Below are positions 25,843 through 34,532 of a stretch of 64,000 nucleotides of DNA, piece by piece. Below the pieces are notes generated by a model, which was not told where the DNA came from, ran no database searches, and saw nothing but the letters and a program-made list of their open reading frames with translations. This DNA is from Amphibacillus xylanus NBRC 15112 (GTDB lineage: Bacteria; Bacillota; Bacilli; Bacillales; Amphibacillaceae): assembly GCF_000307165.1 (NCBI RefSeq), contig NC_018704.1, positions 620,001 through 684,000 on the forward strand. Reading direction: 5' to 3'. The translations under genes were made by a program, and so were the position numbers. Position 1 is the first letter of the stretch; each line of letters starts with the position of its first letter.

Positions 25843-26487
25843 ATGAGTTCACAGAAAACAACTAGACAATCAATTGTTGAGCTTTTAAAGAAGAACAAGG
25901 AATTGTCAGTAAGTGGGTTAAAAGAGTATTTAGATATAACCGAAATGGCTGTTAGAAAGCATTTAGTAAAGTTAGAAGCTGATGAATTGATTACATCAAG
26001 ATCTATTCGTCAACCAATGGGACGACCTGTTATCTATTATAGTTTAACTGAAAAGGGCCACGAAATTTTCCCTAATAACTATGATAAGATTGTAGTTGAA
26101 CTACTACAAGATATTCATGAAAATTTAGGCGAAGAAACAATCGACACACTATTCAAAAACCGCGAACAGCGACTACGAAAAAGGTATCAACGCCGCATTT
26201 ATAAAGAAGATTCATTGACTGAGAGAGTTGAACAATTAGTCGATGTCCAATCTGAGAACGGCTATATGGCCGAATTTTCCGCTCCAGAAAATGATGATAC
26301 CATCACATTTGAACAATATAATTGTCCAATCGCAGCAATCGCAGATCGATACGACAGACCTTGCCATTATGAATTAGAATTATTTAAAGAAGTATTAGGT
26401 ACAGATCAAATTGAGCGAGTAGAATGTATTGCAAAAGGTGGTAAAAGCTGCAAGTATGTTATTCAAAAGCTAGAGTCAGAACAATAG
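25843..26487 (+). CDS. Winged-helix transcriptional regulator with C-terminal Cys cluster
   Basis: A 214-residue regulator. The N-terminal winged helix (RQSIVELLKKNKELSVSGLKEYLDITEMAVRKHLVKLEADELITSR) is followed by a C-terminal domain with Cys residues in YNCPIAAIADRYDRPCHYEL and VECIAKGGKSCKYVI. This layout is that of SufR-like (COG2345) regulators, in which such cysteines can hold an iron-sulfur cluster or sense redox. Target genes are unknown. ATG 25843 is used since GGGTGG lies upstream. A good terminator follows at 26490. Confidence 0.82.
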   Translation: MSSQKTTRQSIVELLKKNKELSVSGLKEYLDITEMAVRKHLVKLEADELITSRSIRQPMGRPVIYYSLTEKGHEIFPNNYDKIVVELLQDIHENLGEETIDTLFKNREQRLRKRYQRRIYKEDSLTERVEQLVDVQSENGYMAEFSAPENDDTITFEQYNCPIAAIADRYDRPCHYELELFKEVLGTDQIERVECIAKGGKSCKYVIQKLESEQ

Positions 26488-26489
26488 TG

Positions 26490-26518
26490 AATCCCTCTTA
26501 CGTGAAGAGGGATTTTTA
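26490..26518 (+). terminator. Terminator after the regulator gene
   Basis: AATCCCTCTT-ACGT-GAAGAGGGATT then TTTA; a strong 10-bp stem. Confidence 0.85.
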
Positions 26519-26682
26519 ATTTGAATTAATAGATAATTTTATCTCATCTGATTGAGAGATTAAGCGTTATCGCTAATCAATTTTGATTCAATTAAAATAG
26601 TATAACTTAAATTGTATATTGTTATTTTTACAAAGTTCTTGATAATTTATTCATGTTATAATGACTGTACGAGGTGATTGAA

Positions 26683-27495
26683 GTGACAGAAATCACAAGA
26701 ATAACAATACAGAAAAATAACCAACATCGTTATAATATTTTCATTAAAAAAGAAGGAAAAGAACAGTATGGTTTTAGTGTAGAAGAAGAGACGTTAATTA
26801 GTGAGGGTTTAAAAAAAGGTGAAAAACTAGATCAAGCTAAAATAAATGAATTAATGAGAACAGATGACCTTAATAAGGCCTATAATAGTGCTATTCATTA
26901 TCTAAGCTATCGCATGCGCTCGACGAAAGAAATTAAAGACTATCTACTTAAAAAAGAATTAGATGAAGAACAGCTAGAAGTTATCATTGAACGTTTGAAT
27001 CGCCATAACTTACTAGATGATCAAGCTTTTGCAGAAGCTTATGTCACGACGAAAATGAATACAGGATTCAAAGGTCCAGAACAAATACGAATAGAGTTGG
27101 TTCAAAAAGGTATTAAGCATGAGATGATTGATTATGCGCTACAACTTTATTCTGAGCAAAAGCAATTAATCTTAATCGAAAAATGGCTAGGGAAACAAAT
27201 GAAGAAATCAGCTCGTCAATCATATCGCCAAAGAATTAATAAGATGAAGCAACAATTGATGCAAAAAGGTTTTCAGCAATCGACAATCGAACAAGCATTT
27301 CAACAGTATGAGTTAGACAAAGATGATGATCAAGAGTGGCAAGCACTAGTTTACCAAGGCGAAAAGGCATTAAGAAGTTATCAAGCAAAATCAGAAGGTT
27401 ATCAACTTGTGCAAAAAATTAAAGCCTCTCTCTATCGAAAGGGCTTTAATCAAGATTTAATTGAACGATTTATTGATGAGCACTTACCAAATTAA
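26683..27495 (+). CDS. recX: Regulatory protein RecX
   Basis: A protein of 270 residues with the three-helix RecX repeats: LNKAYNSAIHYLSYRMRSTKEIKDYLLKKELDEEQLEVIIERLNRHNLLDDQAFAEAYV is the classic first unit, with three further copies. It modulates RecA filament extension. GTG 26683 is chosen because GAGGTGATT stands 4 nt upstream; GTG 26674 would lie inside that site. Gene order with yfhP and mutY matches the yfhG region of B. subtilis. Confidence 0.92.
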   Translation: MTEITRITIQKNNQHRYNIFIKKEGKEQYGFSVEEETLISEGLKKGEKLDQAKINELMRTDDLNKAYNSAIHYLSYRMRSTKEIKDYLLKKELDEEQLEVIIERLNRHNLLDDQAFAEAYVTTKMNTGFKGPEQIRIELVQKGIKHEMIDYALQLYSEQKQLILIEKWLGKQMKKSARQSYRQRINKMKQQLMQKGFQQSTIEQAFQQYELDKDDDQEWQALVYQGEKALRSYQAKSEGYQLVQKIKASLYRKGFNQDLIERFIDEHLPN

Positions 27496-27532
27496 TTTAA
27501 TGTACAAAAATAAAAATCAAACCTGATCTATA

Positions 27533-28324
27533 TTACAATAAGCCATTTGCCTTTAAGTGATCAATTGCTTCATAAACATGATTAACAATATATTTTCCAG
27601 CTTGTTTAACATCATGGTCTGCGCTTGACATCACATAGCTATGTGGTGTCATTTGAAGCATTTCAATATCATTTTGAGAATCACCAATCACAGCAATTTC
27701 CTCAGGTTTTATTGACATCGTTTGAATTAACTGATCGAGTCCAATCTGCTTGTTAACACCTGTCGGCATGATATCCATACACTTTGGTGCAGATAACACA
27801 CTTTCTAGTTTGCCTTTAAAACGAGCATTTAACTCGGATTGGATGACTAATAACTGTTCAATTTCTCCAAGCAACATAAACTTCGTGATATCTAATTGAT
27901 GTTTAAGTTTGCCCTCAAGCTGTTCAGTATGTATAAGTCTGTGATTAAACAATACTTGAAGATCATTTAAAATTGGAATATCTTGTTCAAATAAAATGTC
28001 ATCTTTCGTTGTTACAAAATAGTAGGCTGGATATTTTTTTAATTGCTGATAAACAACCTGACTTAAGTCCTTTGAAAATTGACGTTTAAAAATTATTTCC
28101 TCAGCCTTATTAATGACATATGCACCATTTTGACTCACACGGTGACCATTTATGTCTAATTGGTTAAACAGACAGACGATATCCCGATCTGATCGTCCAG
28201 TGGCAAACGCAATCTCAGTACCATTTTGATATAACGCTTGAATCGCTTCTTGGTTCTCTTTTTCTATATAGCGATGATCTTTCAAAAGCGTGCCATCTAA
28301 ATCAGTAGCAAATAATTTAATCAT
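27533..28324 (-). CDS. HAD-superfamily Cof-type phosphatase
   Basis: A 263-residue member of HAD subclass IIB. Motif I DLDGTLLKD (residues 8-16), motif II FATGRSD, and motif III/IV KQIGLDQLI...AVIGDSQNDIEML are intact, with the cap domain in between. Such enzymes remove phosphate from sugar phosphates or nucleotides; the physiological substrate is not predictable. Convergent with recX, only 37 bp apart, with no clear terminator between. Confidence 0.9.
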   Translation of the reverse strand: MIKLFATDLDGTLLKDHRYIEKENQEAIQALYQNGTEIAFATGRSDRDIVCLFNQLDINGHRVSQNGAYVINKAEEIIFKRQFSKDLSQVVYQQLKKYPAYYFVTTKDDILFEQDIPILNDLQVLFNHRLIHTEQLEGKLKHQLDITKFMLLGEIEQLLVIQSELNARFKGKLESVLSAPKCMDIMPTGVNKQIGLDQLIQTMSIKPEEIAVIGDSQNDIEMLQMTPHSYVMSSADHDVKQAGKYIVNHVYEAIDHLKANGLL

Positions 28325-28388
28325 TTAATCATCCTTTCGCAATTCATCTCTAACTTCTACTCTAAGCTAATAAGGCAAACGACGCAAT

Positions 28389-28436
28389 AAAAACCCCTTA
28401 AAATTGTATTGATCAGACAATACTTTAAGGGGATTT
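28389..28436 (-). terminator. Terminator after yfhP
   Basis: Minus-strand stem CCCCTTAAAGTATTG / CAATACAATTTTAAGGGG with the symmetry slightly offset, ending in GTTTTTAT. It separates yfhP from the HAD gene. Confidence 0.8.
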
Positions 28437-28450
28437 GGACAGGAAAAAAT

Positions 28451-29431
28451 TTATAGATCTTCAATAAGTAATTTGTCTTGGAGCTTCGCCTCTGAAAAGA
28501 TCCAACCTGTGTATGATTTTAATATTTGCAGATCTTTTGTGATTTTCACTACTGCAACAAATGGATAATGATCCTTTGAACGGTAACGTAAATCAATGAA
28601 ACGAACTTCAGTGTAAGCATCATATTCAGTTTGTTCCCAGCGATACACTTTTGAAAATGATAGAAACGCATCAACATTTTGATCTGTTTTAGCGACTCTC
28701 ATTATTTCTGTATCAGGTACTGGCGTTCGTTCAAATTGATCGACAATCTGAATATTACCATCATTTGCTCTAGCAACGTAAAATTTATCTTTAGTCGTAA
28801 TTGCAACACGCCAAATTTTTTGACTAATGGTTGGAGATGTGAAGATCCCCTCAACATTATAAAAAGATCGACGAATTTTCCGCTCTAATACTTTTTTCTG
28901 CCAAAATCGTTTTAGGTAATATAAAACGAGCAAGAAATAAATGATGAGAAACGTTTTAACAGGACTTGCTCCTAAAAGCCAAAACGCAAATCCAATAATA
29001 TGAGCAGAAAAGATAACCGGATCAAATGTATTGATAAAACCAAGCCCTACCCACTTTCTTGAAAAAGGTCGAAAAGCTTGGGTTCCATAAGCGTTAAAGA
29101 TATCAACGAGTACATGGAGAAATACAGCGAGTGCTGTCCAGAACCAAATATTAATATAGGGTATATCAGGTACGATTAAATAAATGATCCCCGAAATGAA
29201 CAATCCCCAAAAAATCATTAACGGGATTGAATGCGTAATCCCACGATGATGGCGCAAATAGACTGCGTTATTTCTTAATTTTAAGATTGTATCAAAATCA
29301 GGAGCGTGTGAGCCAATAATCGTTCCAGCCATAACAGCAGTAAAAAAGATTGGATTCTGTTGAATAACCGGATCAATAGTAGCGATTCCACCTAAAGCAA
29401 TCCCCATTGCAATATGAGTACCAGTATCGAT
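28451..29431 (-). CDS. yfhP: YfhP membrane-bound metal-dependent hydrolase (DUF457), apparent AUC start
   Basis: A 326-residue protein with an N-terminal membrane metal-hydrolase part (GSHAPDFDTILKLRNNAVYLRHHRGITHSIP, with metal-type His/Asp residues) of about five helices, and a soluble C-terminal domain. Family members, as I recall them, start MDTGTH. Here DTGTH follows codon ATC (29431-29429), which has GAGGTGAG at ideal spacing; a TGA stop lies 6 nt upstream in frame and the first ATG is 24 nt downstream (29407) with no RBS. I therefore annotate initiation at ATC; the conservative alternative is ATG 29407. Divergent neighbour of mutY as in B. subtilis. Confidence 0.8.
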   Translation of the reverse strand: MDTGTHIAMGIALGGIATIDPVIQQNPIFFTAVMAGTIIGSHAPDFDTILKLRNNAVYLRHHRGITHSIPLMIFWGLFISGIIYLIVPDIPYINIWFWTALAVFLHVLVDIFNAYGTQAFRPFSRKWVGLGFINTFDPVIFSAHIIGFAFWLLGASPVKTFLIIYFLLVLYYLKRFWQKKVLERKIRRSFYNVEGIFTSPTISQKIWRVAITTKDKFYVARANDGNIQIVDQFERTPVPDTEIMRVAKTDQNVDAFLSFSKVYRWEQTEYDAYTEVRFIDLRYRSKDHYPFVAVVKITKDLQILKSYTGWIFSEAKLQDKLLIEDL

Positions 29432-29575
29432 TTGTGCTCACCTCTTTCAAATGATGTAATTAGTCGATATAATCAAAGTTACTTCAATTTATTTTCCTTT
29501 ATATTTTGCCATAATTGTAGTGGATTAAACATTTTATGATTATACATACGAGATCAAGAAAAAAGGGTGACAAGA

Positions 29576-30640
29576 TTGCAGCCAGATTTATTTGATAAAA
29601 AAGCATTCCAAACAGACTTAATTCAGTGGTTTAAACAAAATCAGCGCCAATTACCTTGGCGTGAAGATCAAGATCCATATAAAGTATGGGTTTCTGAAAT
29701 TATGCTCCAACAAACACAAGTAGATACAGTCATTCCGTACTTTAAAAACTTTATTGATAAATTCCCAACTCCAACAGCATTAGCTGAAGCTGATGAACAA
29801 GATGTACTAAAAGCGTGGGAAGGTCTTGGGTATTATTCAAGAGCACGCAATCTCCATACAGCAGTCAAGGAAGTTAAAGAAAAATATCAAGGCATCGTAC
29901 CAGAAGATCGTCAACAATTAAGTAAACTAAAAGGGATTGGACCTTATACATTAGGAGCGATTATGAGTATCGCATATGATCAACCTGAGCCAGCGGTAGA
30001 TGGTAATGTCATGCGAGTCATGTCACGCGTATTTCGAATTGACGATGATATAGCCAAACAAAAAACGAGACGGATTTTTGAAAATTTAGTTCGTGAAATT
30101 ATTTCGCTTGAAGATCCATCGAGCTTTAATCAAGGTGTAATGGAGTTAGGTGCTTTAATTTGCAAGCCAAGGAACCCTCAATGTCAGCTATGTCCAGTTC
30201 GAGCACACTGCCAGGCTTTTCAATCGAATTCTCAAGCAGATTATCCAGTTAAGTCAAAACAGAAAAAACAGAAAACACTACATTATTATGTGACCATTTT
30301 AGAAAGCCAATCAGGTGAATTTTTAATTGAAAAAAGACCTTCAGCAGGATTGCTAGCAGGATTATGGCAATTTCCGATGATTGAACAAGGTGAAGTAGAT
30401 GCACAGCTTTTAGCAACATTTCTAGAACAAACATACAAAACAAAGGTATTGAATACTCAAAAATTAGAATCGATCAAACATATTTTCACACATTTAATTT
30501 GGTCAATTGATGTATTTCACTTTAAAGTAGCAGACTTTTCAATAACTGAATCTGCACAGCAATTGGTATCTTTAGCTGATATGAAGGACTATCCATTTCC
30601 AGTTCCTCATCAAAAAATAATTGAACAGCTTAATATATGA
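29576..30640 (+). CDS. mutY: A/G-specific adenine glycosylase MutY
   Basis: A 354-residue DNA repair glycosylase that removes A opposite 8-oxoG. It has the HhH-GPD core with LKGIGPYTLGAI (helix-hairpin-helix) and the catalytic Asp in AVDGNVMRVMSR, then the [4Fe-4S] loop CX6CX2CX5C (CKPRNPQCQLCPVRAHC), and a C-terminal Nudix-like domain (FLIEKRPSAGLLAGLWQFPM) that reads 8-oxoG. TTG 29576 is chosen, with AAGGGTGA 5 nt upstream. Confidence 0.95.
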   Translation: MQPDLFDKKAFQTDLIQWFKQNQRQLPWREDQDPYKVWVSEIMLQQTQVDTVIPYFKNFIDKFPTPTALAEADEQDVLKAWEGLGYYSRARNLHTAVKEVKEKYQGIVPEDRQQLSKLKGIGPYTLGAIMSIAYDQPEPAVDGNVMRVMSRVFRIDDDIAKQKTRRIFENLVREIISLEDPSSFNQGVMELGALICKPRNPQCQLCPVRAHCQAFQSNSQADYPVKSKQKKQKTLHYYVTILESQSGEFLIEKRPSAGLLAGLWQFPMIEQGEVDAQLLATFLEQTYKTKVLNTQKLESIKHIFTHLIWSIDVFHFKVADFSITESAQQLVSLADMKDYPFPVPHQKIIEQLNI

Positions 30641-30667
30641 GTGTAAAAAAATATTATCATTAATTTC

Positions 30668-30697
30668 TGAATAGTCACCGCGAAACTGGTTACTCTA
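30668..30697 (+). promoter_or_regulatory. Candidate SigG-type promoter of sspE
   Basis: TGAATA (30668-30673), 17 bp, TACTCTA (30691-30697) resembles forespore SigG promoters. It fits the expected late-sporulation expression of the gene. The -10 deviates from the consensus CATACTA. Confidence 0.4.
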
Positions 30698-30720
30698 ATC
30701 GGTGTGGAGGTGATATGCAA

Positions 30721-30897
30721 ATGGCTAAGAACCAAAATAAAAACCAAGCTAGAAGTAAAACTAATGTTGAGGAAGTAAAACGACAAAATCAGCAAGCTCA
30801 ACAAGGACAAGGTCAATATGGAACTGAGTTTGCTTCTGAAACGGATACAGCTCAAGTGAGACAACAAAACAAAAAATCGCAACAAAATAAGAAGTAA
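30721..30897 (+). CDS. sspE: Gamma-type small acid-soluble spore protein (SspE), single-repeat form
   Basis: A 58-residue, Gln/Asn/Lys-rich protein. It carries one QGQYGTEFASETD unit with the GPR protease site TEFASE, followed by AQVRQQN. B. subtilis SspE is about 84 residues and has two such units, so this is a shortened form. It serves as an amino-acid store in the spore core and is degraded on germination. ATG 30721 lies 6 nt after GGAGGTGAT; ATG 30715 is too close to that site. A strong terminator follows. Confidence 0.9.
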   Translation: MAKNQNKNQARSKTNVEEVKRQNQQAQQGQGQYGTEFASETDTAQVRQQNKKSQQNKK

Positions 30898-30925
30898 CTT
30901 TAATTAATAAAAAAAGAGGCATGAA

Positions 30926-30976
30926 TGAAAAGCGCTCCGAATTTGAAGTATGTTCTAACATTCGGGGTGCTTTTCT
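30926..30976 (+). terminator. Terminator after sspE
   Basis: GAAAAGCGCTCCGAAT pairs with ATTCGGGGTGCTTTTC around a 17-nt loop, ending TTTTCTT. Confidence 0.75.
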
Positions 30977-31108
30977 TATGGTTCTTTTTTTATTAATAGT
31001 CTATCTTACTCATGGATGCCGCTAGATAAAAAAGCTAGTCTAAATAGTTTCATTTGAGGTTAATTAAAGTTATAATAAAGAGAGCTTAAACAATGAAAGG
31101 AAGAAACA

Positions 31109-31642
31109 ATGGTTGTGCCAAATCAAGGTTCACCTATAAAAATTGTAAGTTATAAGCATGATGGCCAGCTACATCGAACGTGGCAAGAGACAACAGTTCT
31201 AAAAGCAACAAATAGTCGAATTATAGGTGCGAATGATCGGACTAAAGTCTTTGAAAGTGATGGAAGGACTTGGGTCACTAGAGAACCAGCTATTTGCTTT
31301 TTTTACACTAAATACTGGTTTAATATTATTGGGATGCTTCGAGAGGACGGTATTCATTACTATTGTAATATTAGCTCTCCGTTTATTTATGAGTCAGGAG
31401 CTGTAAAGTATATCGATTACGATTTAGATATTAAAGTATTTCCTGATATGACTTATACACTTTTAGATGAGGATGAATATGCGCTTCATCGTGAACGAAT
31501 GAATTATCCAGAAGTTCTGGATCGAATTTTATGGAATAATGTTTCTCAGTTGAAACAAATGATTCATCAACGTAAAGGTCCGTTCGCCTATGAACATGTC
31601 GAAAGATGGTATGAAATGTTTTTAACTTATCGCTCATTCTAA
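31109..31642 (+). CDS. ygaC: Nucleoside tri-/diphosphate phosphatase, DUF402 (YgaC/Ntdp)
   Basis: A 177-residue DUF402 protein: [24 protein letters not shown] opens the beta-barrel and FWFNI-like [23 protein letters not shown] and [14 protein letters not shown] carry conserved acidic residues that bind metal and nucleotide. The S. aureus homologue (Sa1684/Ntdp) hydrolyses NTPs and NDPs. RBS AAAGGAAG. Position after sspE agrees with ygaC in B. subtilis. Confidence 0.9.
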   Translation: MVVPNQGSPIKIVSYKHDGQLHRTWQETTVLKATNSRIIGANDRTKVFESDGRTWVTREPAICFFYTKYWFNIIGMLREDGIHYYCNISSPFIYESGAVKYIDYDLDIKVFPDMTYTLLDEDEYALHRERMNYPEVLDRILWNNVSQLKQMIHQRKGPFAYEHVERWYEMFLTYRSF

Positions 31643-31647
31643 ATAAT

Positions 31648-31723
31648 AAAAAAATGACCTCGCATATGATAAGTAAGAGATAACGATTGTTACACTCACT
31701 TTAGTTATGCAGGTCATTTTTTT
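31648..31723. terminator. Bidirectional terminator between ygaC and ygaE
   Basis: AAAAAAATGACCT and AGGTCATTTTTTT are perfect 13-bp inverted copies 50 bp apart; the loop can form an inner hairpin. It overlaps the last codons of ygaE. Confidence 0.75.
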
Positions 31724-32792
31724 ATTGTTCTAAATCTCGTTTTGGCACTATCTTCACTTTTTCATTAGCATGAAATTTCTCATAGCTACTTAATAATGCT
31801 TGCAAATGATTAAGTTCATGGTCGTACCTTACTAATTTTGTTGCTAGAGGTAAGAAGACCAGATAGTCGCTAGAGTTTTCTTGGTATAATTTTAAAAGAC
31901 CATCAACAAACTCAGTAATATTGGAATGACTATCATGACTTTGATTATTTGGTTTAATTTTTCCGGTAAAACTAAGTAGCATATGTTCATGACGGTGAAC
32001 GACATAATCTATTTCTTCAACTAGTTTCGTTCGAATATCAATTGGGATCATATTTGTTCGATTATCAACAGTATGAATCGTTCGAAGTAAACTGAAACTT
32101 ACATGACTCACTTTAATCAGTTGTCTAAAGATGACAAGCTTTCGAGCACGCATAAATTTATTTTTAGGCAAATAGATTCTTTCTTCAGAGAAAAGTAAAT
32201 ACAATTCATCCATTCGTTTTAATTCATTATGAAGATTTTGCATTTCTTTTTTTAATGAAGGATCATCGGATAAATGCCTGATGGTTACTCTTAACCACTG
32301 GATAATTTCTAGAGTTAATTGCTTGATATGTTCAAATAATGTCGATTCATATTTGGGAGGAATAAACACAAGGTTCACGACAAAAGCCGCTAATATTCCA
32401 AACATTAACGATGAAAATCGCACAATACCAAAGGCTAGAATTTCCATTGATGTTGTTTCCATTACAGAAATAACGGCCATTAATGCAATTGAGACAGCAC
32501 TTTTTTCAAATTTTAATAAACGGCATATGATGATGACAGTGACTACGGCCAGTCCAACGACAACTGCATCATTACCAATCGTGTATGCTAAACTAACCCC
32601 CGTGACAACACCAATTAAGTTACCGTATAACTGTTTAAATGTAATTTTAAAAGACTGATAAATAGAAGGCTGCATAGCAAAGACTGCTGCGAAACCAGCA
32701 AATGCAGGAGATGGAAAACTAAGTAATCCAGCAAAGTATAATGCAATGGCAACAGCTAGTCCTGTTTTAAACATTCGAGCTCCTAATTTCAT
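31722..32792 (-). CDS. ygaE: Aromatic-acid exporter family membrane protein (YgaE-like, FUSC type)
   Basis: A 356-residue protein. The N-terminal 150 residues contain about four to five helices (LAVAIALYFAGLLSFPSPAFAGFAAVFAMQPSIYQSFK, with the PS-x-YQSFK signature of ArAE/FUSC proteins), followed by a cytosolic helical domain (LHNELKRMDELYLLFSEER). The family is linked to export of aromatic acids. It has its own promoter on the minus strand, with TTGAGT and TATAAT (32833-32828) about 16 bp apart. Position next to ygaC fits B. subtilis. Confidence 0.85.
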   Translation of the reverse strand: MKLGARMFKTGLAVAIALYFAGLLSFPSPAFAGFAAVFAMQPSIYQSFKITFKQLYGNLIGVVTGVSLAYTIGNDAVVVGLAVVTVIIICRLLKFEKSAVSIALMAVISVMETTSMEILAFGIVRFSSLMFGILAAFVVNLVFIPPKYESTLFEHIKQLTLEIIQWLRVTIRHLSDDPSLKKEMQNLHNELKRMDELYLLFSEERIYLPKNKFMRARKLVIFRQLIKVSHVSFSLLRTIHTVDNRTNMIPIDIRTKLVEEIDYVVHRHEHMLLSFTGKIKPNNQSHDSHSNITEFVDGLLKLYQENSSDYLVFLPLATKLVRYDHELNHLQALLSSYEKFHANEKVKIVPKRDLEQ

Positions 32793-32964
32793 CGGTAAGC
32801 CCCCTTATGATAGAACTGAATAAATCTATTATAAACAATATTTAAATTGACTCAATATCTAAACAAGTGAATTGTGATGACAAATTAATTATAGCATGGA
32901 ATGATTTTTATGTTTGATGATATAGCTTATGGATAGTAGGCTGAAATATTAAAAAATGAAGAAA

Positions 32965-33070
32965 AACAAAAAGGACCTTTACTAACTTAACTTAGTAAAG
33001 GCCAAGTTCATGCTTTGAAGGGAAGTCATACAAATTGACAAAAAAAGCATGAGTTGAAATTAAATTTCAA
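32965..33070 (-). ncRNA. Candidate small regulatory RNA, about 105 nt
   Basis: A free-standing transcription unit without an ORF of any quality. It begins with a 5' hairpin (TTGAAAT-TTA-ATTTCAA), then CATGCTTT...AAAGCATG enclosing a C/U-rich loop (ACTTCCCTTC), and ends in a strong terminator GGCCTTTACTAA-GTTAAG-TTAGTAAAGGTCC followed by T5GT5. The promoter at 33076-33104 fits. C/U-rich single-stranded loops in Firmicute sRNAs (RoxS, FsrA type) pair with Shine-Dalgarno sequences; that role is inferred. ygaE, downstream, has its own promoter, so a leader role is less likely. Confidence 0.6.
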
Positions 33071-33075
33071 GATTT

Positions 33076-33104
33076 ATAATAGCATAATCTAAAAAAATAA
33101 TCAA
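33076..33104 (-). promoter_or_regulatory. Promoter of the candidate sRNA
   Basis: Minus strand TTGATT (33104-33099), 17 bp, TATTAT (33081-33076), with an extended -10 TGC directly before it. Confidence 0.7.
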
Positions 33105-33580
33105 TTCATAAATAAACAAAAATTCATAATTTTATTAAATTTTTAGAAAAATAGTATCAGGTTCTAATTTTTACTAAAGAGGCAGTGTATTTTTAATGTG
33201 TTTGTTTGTGTTTTGTCGCGTTAAAATGCTGGTATAATAATGATTTTGTATATATTATATAAATTGTTATCTTGTCATAATTAAATGCATAATCAATATA
33301 AAAACACATTTTTATCATTGAATATTAATTCATTAATTATTATTTTTATTCATAAAACAGTGATTTGAAAGGATGATTAATTACAAGTTGAGATAAAGAC
33401 TATTATTTATAGCTATTATCGGGATAAGTATTAAAGTATGACAAAAATGGTGATGTTTAGATAAAATTAGATAGGGAAATTATTATTTGATATAACCACA
33501 TTAGTGCTGTGCTCAATAAAATGGCCGATGTGTTTTATTATATAGAAGAAAGGTGATTTTTACTTATAAGGAGGAGACCA
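33105..33580. other. AT-rich intergenic region upstream of the hydroxyacid dehydrogenase
   Basis: No gene is seen. TATAAT at 33233-33238 with the extended element TGG before it is a possible plus-strand promoter, which would leave an untranslated leader of about 340 nt before the gene at 33581. The leader is extremely AT-rich. The only symmetry I see is a weak CACAT...ATGTG pair near 33500-33535. No known riboswitch is recognised. Confidence 0.5.
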
Positions 33581-34531
33581 ATGTTAATCTTAACAACGAC
33601 ACGTTTGACAGATGAAATTGAACAGGAATTGATTCAGGAATTTGACGAGATAAGATTTATATTTAAAGAAAATATTGAAGCGGCTGATAATCATTTAGAA
33701 GAAGCGGATATATTACTAACGTTTGGTAGTGATATTAGGCGTGAGCACATCAAAAAGGCAACGAAATTAAAATGGATTATGGTTCTATCTGCTGGAATTA
33801 ATCAAATGCCTCTTGGAGAAATCCAAGAACGCAAAATTCTTTTAACAAATGTTAGAGGTATACATAAAACACAAATGGCCGAATATGCTTTAGCGATGCT
33901 ATTAAATTACTATCAAAATTTATTTACTTATTACAAACGCCAACAAGAAAAAGTTTGGGATAAATCAATTAAAAGACGTGAGATTACCGGACGGACGTTA
34001 ACTGTTGTCGGTGCTGGATCAATTGGTTCAGAATTAGCGAGACTATCAAAGGCCTTTCATATGAAGACGATAGCTGTAACTAATTCCGGCGGAGAACGTC
34101 CATATTTTGATCAAGTCTATCAAAATGATCAAATTAAAGAAGCGTTAGAGCAAGCGGATTTTATCGTTTCGATATTGCCTGAGACAGAAAAAACGAAAGG
34201 TTATTATAGTAAAGATCATTTTAAATGGATGAAACAATCAGCGATATTTTTAAATATGGGACGAGGATCAGCAGTAACAGAAAATGTGTTGCTACAAGCA
34301 TTAAATGATAATGAAATTGAGCATGCTATATTAGATGTGACACCGATTGAACCATTACCAAGGGAAAGTCAGTTATGGTCTCATGAAAAGGTAACATTAA
34401 CACCTCATATTTCTGGTGGGTCAGAACAATATATACCACGTGCTGTGGCGTTATTCCGTGAAAGTCTCATGGAGTTTTTAGAAACAAGTACAGTATCAAT
34501 AAATAAAATAAACATAGATAAGGGGTATTAA
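33581..34531 (+). CDS. D-2-hydroxyacid dehydrogenase (NAD-binding)
   Basis: A 316-residue D-isomer-specific 2-hydroxyacid dehydrogenase. The Rossmann motif is VGAGSIGSELARLSKAF (about residues 144-160), the nucleotide-pocket NMGRGSAVTENVLLQAL follows, and the C-terminal TPHISGG carries the catalytic His. It probably reduces a 2-keto acid with NAD(P)H; the natural substrate is unclear (glyoxylate, phosphoglycerate and others are possible). AAGGAGGAG RBS. Only one base separates it from the adenosyltransferase gene, so the two are co-transcribed. Confidence 0.9.
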   Translation: MLILTTTRLTDEIEQELIQEFDEIRFIFKENIEAADNHLEEADILLTFGSDIRREHIKKATKLKWIMVLSAGINQMPLGEIQERKILLTNVRGIHKTQMAEYALAMLLNYYQNLFTYYKRQQEKVWDKSIKRREITGRTLTVVGAGSIGSELARLSKAFHMKTIAVTNSGGERPYFDQVYQNDQIKEALEQADFIVSILPETEKTKGYYSKDHFKWMKQSAIFLNMGRGSAVTENVLLQALNDNEIEHAILDVTPIEPLPRESQLWSHEKVTLTPHISGGSEQYIPRAVALFRESLMEFLETSTVSINKINIDKGY

Positions 34532-34532
34532 G

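Noticed and set aside
28679-28888. Plus-strand ORF opposite yfhP
   Set aside because: Antisense shadow without RBS or recognisable sequence.
32281-32658. Plus-strand ORF of 125 codons opposite ygaE
   Set aside because: Antisense shadow; low-complexity Thr/Ile composition and no RBS.
32793-33070. Minus-strand structure at 32965-33070 as a leader or riboswitch of ygaE
   Set aside because: ygaE has its own promoter with TATAAT at 32833-32828, about 35 bp before the start codon, downstream of the terminator; a stand-alone RNA is the simpler reading, though not proven.
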